Under the pieces are notes generated by a model. That model was not told the origin of the DNA, made no database searches, and worked only from the letters and a program-made list of their open reading frames with translations. A stretch of DNA of 64,000 bases from Melaminivora jejuensis (lineage in GTDB: Bacteria; Pseudomonadota; Gammaproteobacteria; Burkholderiales; Burkholderiaceae_C). Of this stretch, positions 46,101-53,552 are shown in pieces (positions within the stretch are counted from its first letter, which is position 1; every line of letters starts with the position of its first letter). A program made the translations under genes and the position numbers. The DNA is taken from positions 682,001 to 746,000 of the forward strand of contig NZ_JACWIJ010000002.1 of the NCBI RefSeq assembly GCF_017811175.1, given 5' to 3'.

Positions 46101-46479
46101 CGACTTCGCCATCGACGCCGAGCGCACGGGCGGCAAAAGTGCGCGCGAGGCCATCCACCAGGCAGCGCTGTTGCGCTTTCGGCCCATCCTGATGACCACG
46201 CTGGCCGCGCTGGCCGCCGCCGTGCCGCTGATGCTGAGCTGGGGCGACGGGGCGGAGCTGCGCCGCCCGCTGGGCATCGCCATCTTCGGCGGGCTGGTGC
46301 TGTCGCAGCTCCTGACGCTGTACACCACGCCGGTCATTTATCTGTGGTTCGACCGGCTGGGGTCTTCCCTTTTCCCTCCCCCTCTGGGGGAGGAGCAGGG
46401 TGGGGGCCGGCGTGCCCAGGGCGCAGCGTTGCCCCCACCCAGAGGGGGAGGGAGTGAAGAACAAGAGGGCGGCGCATGA
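43195..46479 (+). CDS. mdtB: RND efflux permease, MdtB-like, with two repeat-derived segments
   Basis: A 1094-residue inner-membrane proton antiporter with the twelve-helix RND fold. The N-terminus is the usual [19 protein letters not shown]; the helix-4 motif [20 protein letters not shown] carries the proton-relay acids, and [14 protein letters not shown]-like segments follow. After ENRRLGAW an insert [19 protein letters not shown] is encoded by a family A repeat (44036-44088), ahead of the conserved [13 protein letters not shown]. The last 35 residues ([15 protein letters not shown] to the end) come from a family B element. The stop overlaps the next start (ATGA). MdtB and MdtC act as a mixed trimer in E. 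coli. Confidence 0.92.
   Translation: [1094 protein letters not shown]
44036..44088 (+). repeat. Family A repeat inside mdtB
   Basis: It reads AACGATAGCTACCAGCGCTT then GCCAGACAAGGGTTTGGGCC. It is in frame and encodes [14 protein letters not shown]. Confidence 0.9.
46374..46452. repeat. Family B nested inverted repeat forming the 3' end of mdtB
   Basis: A perfect 15-bp outer arm CCCTCCCCCTCTGGG (46374-46388) pairs with CCCAGAGGGGGAGGG (46438-46452). An inner arm GGGTGGGGGC (46398-46407) pairs with GCCCCCACCC (46431-46440). It is translated as the MdtB tail. Confidence 0.9.
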
Positions 46480-49400
46480 ACCTCTCGCGCCCCTTCATCG
46501 CCCGGCCCATCGCCACCGTGCTGCTGACCATCGGCCTGGCCCTGGCCGGGGTGGCGGCGTATTTTTTGCTGCCCGTGGCGCGGCTGCCGGCGGTGGATTT
46601 CCCGGTCATCTTCGTCACCGCCAACCTGCCCGGCGCCAGCCCCGCCGACATGGCGCGCACCGTGGCCACGCCGCTGGAGCGCACGCTGGGCCCGATTGCC
46701 GGCGTCAACGAGATGACCAGCTTCAGCGGCAACGGCAGCACGCGCGTGGTGCTGCAGTTCGACTTGAACCGCGACATCGACAGCGCCGCCCGCGACGTGC
46801 AAGCGGCCATCAACGCCGCCCGCGCCGACCTGCCGGCCAACCTGCGCGCCAACCCGACTTACCGCAAGGCCAACCCGGCGGCGCAGCCGTTTTTGATCCT
46901 GGCGCTGACCTCGGCCACGCGCTCCACGGGGCAGATCTACGACGCCGTGAGCAACATCGTCAGCCAGCGCCTGCTGCAAGTGCCGGGCGTGGGCGATGTG
47001 ACGCTGGGCGGCGGCTCGCAGCCGGCGGTGCGCGTCGAGCTCAACCCCTTTGCCCTGGCGCAATTGGGCATCAGCGGCGACGACGTGCGCGCCGCGCTGC
47101 AGGCCGGCAATGCCAACCGGCCCAAGGGCGTGATCGAGGTCGGGGGGGCCGCCGATGGCCGCGCCCTGCAGGTGCTGACCCCGGCGCCGGGCCTGCGCGC
47201 CGCCGACTGGCAGAGCCTGATCGTGGCCATGCGCGGCGGCCAGGAGGTGCGCCTGTCGCAGGTGGCGCGCGTCAGCGACAGCGTGCAGGACACGCGCACG
47301 CGCGGCATGTTCAACGGCCAGCCGGCCATCATCGTCAACATCACCCAGCAGCCCGACGCCAACCTGATCGCCACGGCGGATGCCATTGATGCGCTGCTGC
47401 CGCAACTGCGCGCGCAACTGCCCTCGGACATCGAGCTGCACGTGGCCATCGACCGCACCGGCTCGGTGCGCGCCTCGGTGCGCGAGGTCGAGATCACCCT
47501 GGTCGTGGCCGTGCTGCTGGTGGTGGCGGTGGTCGGACTGTTTTTGCGCACGCTGCGCGCAGCCGTCATCCCGGCGGTGGCAACCGTGGTGTCGCTCTTG
47601 GGCACTTTCGCCGTGATGTATGCGCTGGGCTACTCGCTCAACAACCTGACGCTGATGGCGCTCACGGTGGCCACGGGCTTCGTGGTGGACGATGCCATCG
47701 TGGTGATTGAGAACATCACCCGGCATCTGGAGGCCGGCATGGAGCGCACGCGCGCCGCGCTCGATGGCGCGCGCGAGGTGGGCTTCACGGTGCTGACCAT
47801 CAGCATCTCGCTGGTGGCGGTGTTCATCCCGCTGCTGTTCATGGGCGGGCAGCCGGGGCGGATGTTTCGCGAGTTCGCGGTCACGCTGTCGGTGGCGGTC
47901 ATGATCTCGCTGCTGATTTCGCTGACCACCACGCCCATGCTGTGCGCCCTGCTGCTGCCGCGCCGGGCGGCGGCTGCGCCCGGGGCCAGCGCCCGGCCAG
48001 CGCGCACCAGCCTGGCCGGACGGCTGCGCGCCGCGCTGGGGCGCTGGGCCGGCGGCGGCGAGCGCCGGGTGCTGGCCGCCTACGCCTGGGCGCTCGATGG
48101 CACGCTGGCCGCGCCCTGGCTGTCGGTGGCGGTGCTGATCGTGATCGTCGGCCTGAACGGCTATCTGTTTGCCGCTATCCCCAAGGGCTTCTTCCCCGAG
48201 CAGGACAACGGCCAGATGATGGGCGGCCTGCGCGCCGACCAGAGCATTTCCTCCGGCGCCTTTGCCGACAAGCTGCAGCAGGCCGTGGACATCATCCGCG
48301 CCGATCCGTCCGTGGGCACGGTGGTGGCCTTTGCCAGCGGCGGCAGCGGCGGCTTTCTGTCGGCCACGCTCAAGAGTGCCGCCGAACGGCCCAAGGGCGA
48401 GGGCACGCGCGCCGTCATCAACCGGCTGCGCCCGCAGTTGGCGGGCATCACCGGCCTGCGCGTGTTCCTGAACCCGGCGCAGGAGCTGCGCATGGGCGGG
48501 CGCAGCAGCAATGCCACCTACCAATACGTGCTGAAAGCCGACAACGCCGCCGACCTGAAGGACTGGACGCAGCGCCTGGCCGAGCAGCTCAGGAGCGACG
48601 AGCGCTTGACCGACATCGACGACGACCAGAGCGACAACGGCGTGGAAACCTTCGTGCAGATCGACCGCGCCCGCGCCGCCAGCCTGGGCGTGACGGCGCA
48701 GGCCATAGACGCGGCGCTGTACAACGCCTTCGGCCAGCGCCAGGTGGCCACCATGTACAGCGACCTGAACCAGTACAGCGTGGTCATGGAGTGGGCGCCG
48801 CGCTACACCCAGTCGCCCCAGGCGCTGGACGATGTCTGGGTGGCGGCCACGGTGCGCGGGACGACGGCGGGGGCGGCTGGGACGGCGGCAACATCGGGCG
48901 CATCCGGTACGGCTGGCACGGCCAGCACTGGCGGCAGCTCGGCCAACCCGGCGCTGCGCAATGCCTCGACCGGGCAGCCGCTGTCGGTCAGCGCCGCGCC
49001 CATGGTGCCGCTGGCGGCGCTGGCCAGCGTGGGCGAGCGCGCCGTGCCGGCGGGCGTCTATCACGACGGCGGGGAGCTGTCGAGCACGCTGTCCTTCAAC
49101 CTGGGCGAGGGCGTGTCGCTCGATGAGGCGCGCGCCGCCGTGCGCGAGGCGCTGGAGGCCATCGGCCTGCCCAACAACGTGCGCGGCAGCTTTGCCGGCG
49201 CGGCGGCTGCCGCCCAGCAGACGCAATCGCAGCAGGGCCTGCTGATCGTGGCCGCCATCGTGGTCATCTACATCGTGCTGGGCATCCTGTACGAGAGCCT
49301 GATCCACCCCGTCACGGTGCTGACCACGCTGCCCAGCGCCGGCTTTGGCGCGGTGCTGGCGCTGCTAGCCCTGAAGATGGAGTTTTCCATCATGGCGCTG

Positions 49401-49811
49401 ATCGGCGTGTTCCTCCTGATCGGCATCGTCAAGAAGAACGCCATCCTGATCATCGACTTTGCCTTGGAGGCCGAGCGCACACGCGGCCTGGACGCCACAG
49501 CTGCCGTGCGCGAGGCCAGCCTGCTGCGCTTTCGCCCCATTTTGATGACCACGCTGGCCGCCGGCCTGGGCGCGCTGCCGCTGGCCATCGGTTTCGGCCA
49601 GGGCGCGGAGCTGCGCCAGCCGCTGGGCGTGACCATCGTCGGCGGCCTGATCGCCAGCCAGTTGCTGACGCTCTTGACCACGCCGGCGGTCTATGTGCTG
49701 CTCGATCGCCTGCGCCGCAGGCCGCGCCAGCCGGCTGCGGGCAGTGGTGGAGCGGCGCGCTCCGGGGACGCGCAAGCCGGCGCACAGACGGCTGCCGGGC
49801 TGGCAGGATGA
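46476..49811 (+). CDS. mdtC: RND efflux permease, MdtC-like
   Basis: An 1111-residue RND permease paired with the preceding one. The N-terminus [19 protein letters not shown], the helix-4 motif [25 protein letters not shown] and [17 protein letters not shown] match MdtC. Homologues are usually 1020-1040 residues; the extra length lies in a Gly/Ala/Thr/Ser-rich stretch around residues 790-830, where homologues continue straight from YNQYSV-like to MVPL-type sequence, and in the C-terminal tail. The start overlaps the mdtB stop and the stop overlaps the next start (ATGA both times), so the operon is translationally coupled. Confidence 0.93.
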   Translation: [1111 protein letters not shown]

Positions 49812-51289
49812 ATATGAAGAATTCTAAATTTAATAGCTGCTTGCGCTTGTCCAGCAAGGGTTTGAGGCGTTTTTCATGCTGGAAACCCCTGTGTCTGGCG
49901 GCCTGGCTGGCACTGGCCGGCTGCACGGCAGCGCCACCGCACGAGGCGCCACTCGTGGCCGTGGGACAGGACTGGCTCGGCGTGGCGCCCGAGGGCTGGG
50001 TCGGCACCGAGCACTACCGCGCCTGGCAGGAGGGCCGTTGGTGGGAGCTGTTCGGCGACGAGGGGCTGGATGCGCTGATGCCGCGCGTAGAGATCGGCAA
50101 CCAGAACCTGGCCGCCGCCGTGGCCCGCGTGGCGCAGGCGCAGGCGCTGCTGCGTCAGGCGCAGGCGCAACTGGCACCGACGCTGGGCGTGCAACTGGGC
50201 GCGCAGCGCAGTGGCGAGCCGGCGCGCGGCTCGGCCACGCTGGGCCTGAATGCCAGCTGGGCGCCCGATCTGTGGGGCCGGCTGCAGGCGGGCGTGGCGC
50301 AGCAGGGGGCCAACGTCCAGGCCAGCCAGGCCAATCTGGCGGCGGCGCGGCTGTCGGCGCAGGCCAGTCTGGCGCAGGCCTGGTTCGCCCTGCGCGAGGC
50401 CGAGGCCGAGGGAGCGCTGCTGGAGGACATCATCGACGGTTACCGCCGCGCGCTGGCCATCACGCAGAACAACTACGACGCCGGCATGGTGGCGCGCACC
50501 GACGTGCTGCAGGCGCAAAGCACGCTCGAATCCGCGCTGTCCACACGCGCCGGCCTGCAGCGCAGCCGCGACACCTACGAGCACGCCATTGCCCTGCTGG
50601 TGGGCGAGGTGCCGTCCAGCTTCGCGCTGCACACGGCGCGCTGGGTGCGCACGGCGCCCGAGGTGCCGCCGGCGCTGCCCTCCGAGCTGCTCTTGCGCCG
50701 CCCGGACGTGGTGGCCGCCGAGCGCGCCGTGGCCGCTGCCAATGCCGCCATCGGCGCGGTGCAGGCGGCGTGGTTTCCGGCGCTGAGCCTGAGCGCCGGC
50801 GCGGGCGGGGCGGCCAGCAGCCTGGCGCAGCTGGTCAGTGCGCCGACGCTGGCCTGGTCGCTGGGCGCGACGCTGGCGCAGGCCCTGTTCGATGGCGGCG
50901 CGCGCAGTGCGGCCACCGGGCAGGCGCTGGCGGCGCAGCAGGTGGCGGCGGCGACCTATCGGCAAAGCGTGCTGCAGGCCATCAGCCAGGTCGAGGATCA
51001 GCTGACGGCGCTGCTGGCGCTCGATGAGCAGATCGGCCACGCGGCCCTGGCGGCCGAGGCCGCTGCCGGCGCCGAGGAGCGCACGCTCAACAGCTACCGC
51101 GCCGGTATTTCCGCCTACACCGCCGTGGTCACGGCGCAGACGGCTGCCTTGAACGCGCGCCGCTCGCTGATGCAGCTGCAGCTGCAGCGCCAGCAGGCGG
51201 TGATTGCGCTGATCCAGGCGCTGGGCGGGGGGTGGGTGGCGCCGTGGGTGGAGGGGGGCGCTGCCACGTCGACGGGGGCGCGGCGTTGA
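49808..51289 (+). CDS. Outer-membrane efflux lipoprotein (NodT/OprM family)
   Basis: A 493-residue TolC-like channel that should complete the MdtABC pump. The lipobox LAGC sits near residue 38, so the mature protein starts with an acylated cysteine. Two outer-membrane efflux repeats follow, with motifs such as WWELFGDEGLDALM, LRQAQAQLAPTLG, LLRRPDVVAAERAVAAANA and SYRAGISAYTAVVTAQTA. The ATG at 49808 overlaps the mdtC stop; a second ATG at 49814 is possible. The residues before the hydrophobic part of the signal peptide (KFNSCLRLSSKGLRRFS) come from a family A repeat, lengthening the basic n-region. Confidence 0.92.
   Translation: MNMKNSKFNSCLRLSSKGLRRFSCWKPLCLAAWLALAGCTAAPPHEAPLVAVGQDWLGVAPEGWVGTEHYRAWQEGRWWELFGDEGLDALMPRVEIGNQNLAAAVARVAQAQALLRQAQAQLAPTLGVQLGAQRSGEPARGSATLGLNASWAPDLWGRLQAGVAQQGANVQASQANLAAARLSAQASLAQAWFALREAEAEGALLEDIIDGYRRALAITQNNYDAGMVARTDVLQAQSTLESALSTRAGLQRSRDTYEHAIALLVGEVPSSFALHTARWVRTAPEVPPALPSELLLRRPDVVAAERAVAAANAAIGAVQAAWFPALSLSAGAGGAASSLAQLVSAPTLAWSLGATLAQALFDGGARSAATGQALAAQQVAAATYRQSVLQAISQVEDQLTALLALDEQIGHAALAAEAAAGAEERTLNSYRAGISAYTAVVTAQTAALNARRSLMQLQLQRQQAVIALIQALGGGWVAPWVEGGAATSTGARR
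49821..49879 (+). repeat. Family A repeat in the signal-peptide region of the efflux lipoprotein gene
   Basis: It reads TAATAGCTGCTTGCGCTTGT then CCAGCAAGGGTTTGAGGCGT. It is in frame and encodes NSCLRLSSKGLRRF. Confidence 0.9.
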
Positions 51290-51305
51290 ACTTGTTTGCT
51301 ATCGC

Positions 51306-51343
51306 AGTGATAGCTGTTCGCGCTTGATGGATGCGGGTTTCCG
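51306..51343 (+). repeat. Family A repeat, degenerate copy
   Basis: CAGTGATAGCTGTTCGCGCT then TGATGGATGCGGGTTT keeps GATAGCTG and GCGCTTG but not the right arm. It is intergenic. Confidence 0.5.
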
Positions 51344-51345
51344 CT

Positions 51346-51396
51346 CCTTCCCCCTGCAGAGGAAGGGAGCGAGAAAGGCCCTCTCCAGAGGGGAGG
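51346..51396. repeat. Family B REP-like hairpin pair, intergenic
   Basis: CCTTCC...GGAAGG (51346-51366) is followed by CCTCTCC-AGA-GGGGAGG (51379-51396). The two-hairpin layout matches the hrpA copy. It lies between the convergent efflux operon and metY and could act as a transcript-end structure. Confidence 0.7.
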
Positions 51397-51418
51397 AGCA
51401 AGAGGTGCAGGGGATGCC

Positions 51419-52705
51419 TCAGACCGCGTCCAGCGCCTGGTGCAGGTCGGCCAGCAGGTCGTCGATGTGCTCGATGCCGATGGACAGGCGCACCATGCCC
51501 TCGGTGACCCCGGCCTTGGCCAGTTCGTCCGCGTCGAGCTGGCGGTGCGTGGTCGAGGCCGGGTGCGTGGCCAGGGACTTGGCGTCGCCGATGTTGACCA
51601 GGCGCAGGAACAGCTTGAGTGCGTCCAGGAAGCGCGCCCCGGCGGCGCGGGCGTCCTCGCCCTCGGCGGTCTTGAGGCTGAAGGACAAAATGCCCGAGGC
51701 GCGCCCGCCGAGCTGGCGCTGCACCAGGGCGTGATCGGGGTGGCCCTCCAGGCCGGCGTAGCGCACCCACTCCACCTTGGGGTGCGCCTGCAGCGCCTTG
51801 GCAATGGCCAGGGAGTTGTCGCAGATGCGATCCATGCGCAGCGCCAGCGTCTCGATGCCCATCAGCGTCAGGAAGGCGCTGTGCGGCGCCAGGGCCGCGC
51901 CCATGTTGCGCAGCGGCACCACGCGCACGCGGCCGATGTAGGCGGCTGCGCCCAATGCTTCGGTATAGACCACGCCGTGGTAGCTCACGTCCGGCTCGTT
52001 CAGGCGCTTGAAGCGCGCCTTGTGTTCAGCCCAGGGGAATTTGCCGCTGTCGACCACGATGCCGCCGATGCTGTTGCCGTGGCCGTTCAGGTACTTGGTC
52101 AGCGCGTGTACCACGATGTCGGCGCCGTGCTCGAAGGGGCGCAGCAGATAGGGGCTGGCCACGGTGTTGTCCACGATCAGGGGCACGCCGGCGGCGTGCG
52201 CCACGTCGGCCAGCGCGCGGATGTCGGTCACGTTGCCCAGCGGGTTGCCGATGGACTCGCAAAACACCGCCTTGGTGCGCTCGTCGATCAGCCTGGCAAA
52301 GCCTTGCGGGTCGCGCGGGTCGGCAAAGCGCACTGTTATGCCCTGCTGCGGGAAGGTGTGGGCAAACAGGTTGTAGGTGCCGCCATACAGCGTGCTGGCG
52401 CTGACGATGTTGTCGCCGGCCTCGGCAATGGCCTGGATGGCGTAGGTGATGGCCGCCATGCCCGAGGCCACGGCCACCGCGCCGATGCCGCCCTCCAGCG
52501 CCGCGACGCGCTGCTCCAGCACGTCGTTGGTGGGGTTCATGATGCGCGTGTAGATGTTGCCCGGCACCTTGAGGTCGAACAGGTCGGCGCCGTGCTGCGC
52601 GCTGTCGAAGGCGTAGGCCACCGTCTGGTAGATGGGCACGGCAGCGGACTTGGTGGTCGGGTCGGGCGAGTAGCCGGCATGGACGGCCAGGGTTTCGATG
52701 CGCAT
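51419..52705 (-). CDS. metY: O-acetylhomoserine aminocarboxypropyltransferase (sulfhydrylase)
   Basis: A 428-residue PLP enzyme of the Cys/Met metabolism family making homocysteine from O-acetylhomoserine and sulfide. It opens with IETLAVHAGYSPDPTTKSAA. The PLP phosphate site is ASGMAAI, the stacking region GGTYNLFAHTFPQQGI follows, and the PLP-binding lysine is in VHALTKYLNGHG. Length and the SGKFPWAEHKARF insert match MetY rather than the shorter MetZ or cystathionine synthases. An AAGGA ribosome site stands about ten bases before the ATG. It stands alone, with the efflux operon converging on it. Confidence 0.94.
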   Translation of the reverse strand: MRIETLAVHAGYSPDPTTKSAAVPIYQTVAYAFDSAQHGADLFDLKVPGNIYTRIMNPTNDVLEQRVAALEGGIGAVAVASGMAAITYAIQAIAEAGDNIVSASTLYGGTYNLFAHTFPQQGITVRFADPRDPQGFARLIDERTKAVFCESIGNPLGNVTDIRALADVAHAAGVPLIVDNTVASPYLLRPFEHGADIVVHALTKYLNGHGNSIGGIVVDSGKFPWAEHKARFKRLNEPDVSYHGVVYTEALGAAAYIGRVRVVPLRNMGAALAPHSAFLTLMGIETLALRMDRICDNSLAIAKALQAHPKVEWVRYAGLEGHPDHALVQRQLGGRASGILSFSLKTAEGEDARAAGARFLDALKLFLRLVNIGDAKSLATHPASTTHRQLDADELAKAGVTEGMVRLSIGIEHIDDLLADLHQALDAV

Positions 52706-52790
52706 CGTGAATCCTTGTCTTGCGTCGGGGTTGCGGGGTAGGGAGAAAGCGAGAAAGCGGCGATTGTCGGGCAGGCGAACGACGTACTGG

Positions 52791-53543
52791 CTATGTGCTT
52801 ATGTGTTGCCGGGGGCCTGCGCCCTGGATGCGTGGACTGGCCTCTTGCTGGCCGGCCTGGTGTCGATCGCCCTGATGTCGATCGCCCTGCTGCTGGCTTG
52901 GCTGGCTGCGCTGGGAGCCGTGCCGCGTGGGTTGCACGGGCTGCGCCGCCTCCCAGGCGGGCAGCAGCGGGTGCAGCACGGCGGGGGCGTGGGCGTCGGT
53001 GGCAGCGTAGAGGATCTGCCCGGGGCTGAGCTGGCGCGTCGCCCAGTTGGAGGTGGACATTTTCTTGCTCTTGCTCAGGCCCTGGCCCAGCACCAGCGCC
53101 ACGGCGGCGCGCAGGCCGATGTTGCGGCCAAAGCCGTGGCGGGCAAAGACCTGGTCGAGGTCGTGCAGATTGGCCGGCTCGCTGCCCAGGCGCCGGGGCA
53201 GGATGCGCCGGTCATTGGCCAGGCCGAAACCCACTTTCAGGATGCGTGCGTCGCCCAGTACCTCGCGCGCCAGCGCCAGGGCCTGCGGGTGGTGCAGCTG
53301 CAGCAGCCAGGCGCGCTGCGGCGTGGCCAGCTGCACCAGGTCTGGCCCGCTGTCCTGGACGCCGGCGGTAAACAGCGGGCGGCTTTCGGTATCGAAGCCC
53401 AGCACCGGCGCGGCCAGCAGCGCGGCGCGCGCCGTCTCGAACTGCGCCGGCGTGGCCGGGATGCCGATGCACGCCGGCGCCAGCGTGGCAAAGCGCGGCA
53501 GGCGGGCGGATTCTTCCTTGGTGGGGGGCAGACGGCGGGGCAT
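52791..53543 (-). CDS. RNase D-like 3'-5' exonuclease domain protein
   Basis: A 250-residue DEDDy-type exonuclease. The three exonuclease motifs are visible: Asp-Glu in LGFDTESRP (about residues 49-57), the second Asp in GFGLANDRRIL, and Tyr-x3-Asp in LYAATDAHAPAVLH. There is no HRDC domain, so it is the short stand-alone form whose RNA or DNA substrate is unknown. After about residue 200 the chain becomes Gln/Ser/Arg-rich, including GDRHQGDRHQ from a 15-bp tandem repeat, and looks unstructured. It is probably in a unit with rlhA, which ends 9 bases upstream of its start. Confidence 0.85.
   Translation of the reverse strand: MPRRLPPTKEESARLPRFATLAPACIGIPATPAQFETARAALLAAPVLGFDTESRPLFTAGVQDSGPDLVQLATPQRAWLLQLHHPQALALAREVLGDARILKVGFGLANDRRILPRRLGSEPANLHDLDQVFARHGFGRNIGLRAAVALVLGQGLSKSKKMSTSNWATRQLSPGQILYAATDAHAPAVLHPLLPAWEAAQPVQPTRHGSQRSQPSQQQGDRHQGDRHQAGQQEASPRIQGAGPRQHIST
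52861..52890. repeat. 15-bp tandem duplication in the exonuclease gene tail
   Basis: TGTCGATCGCCCTGA is followed directly by TGTCGATCGCCCTGC; translated on the - strand it gives the repeated GDRHQ. Confidence 0.85.
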
Positions 53544-53552
53544 GGGGGCGGT

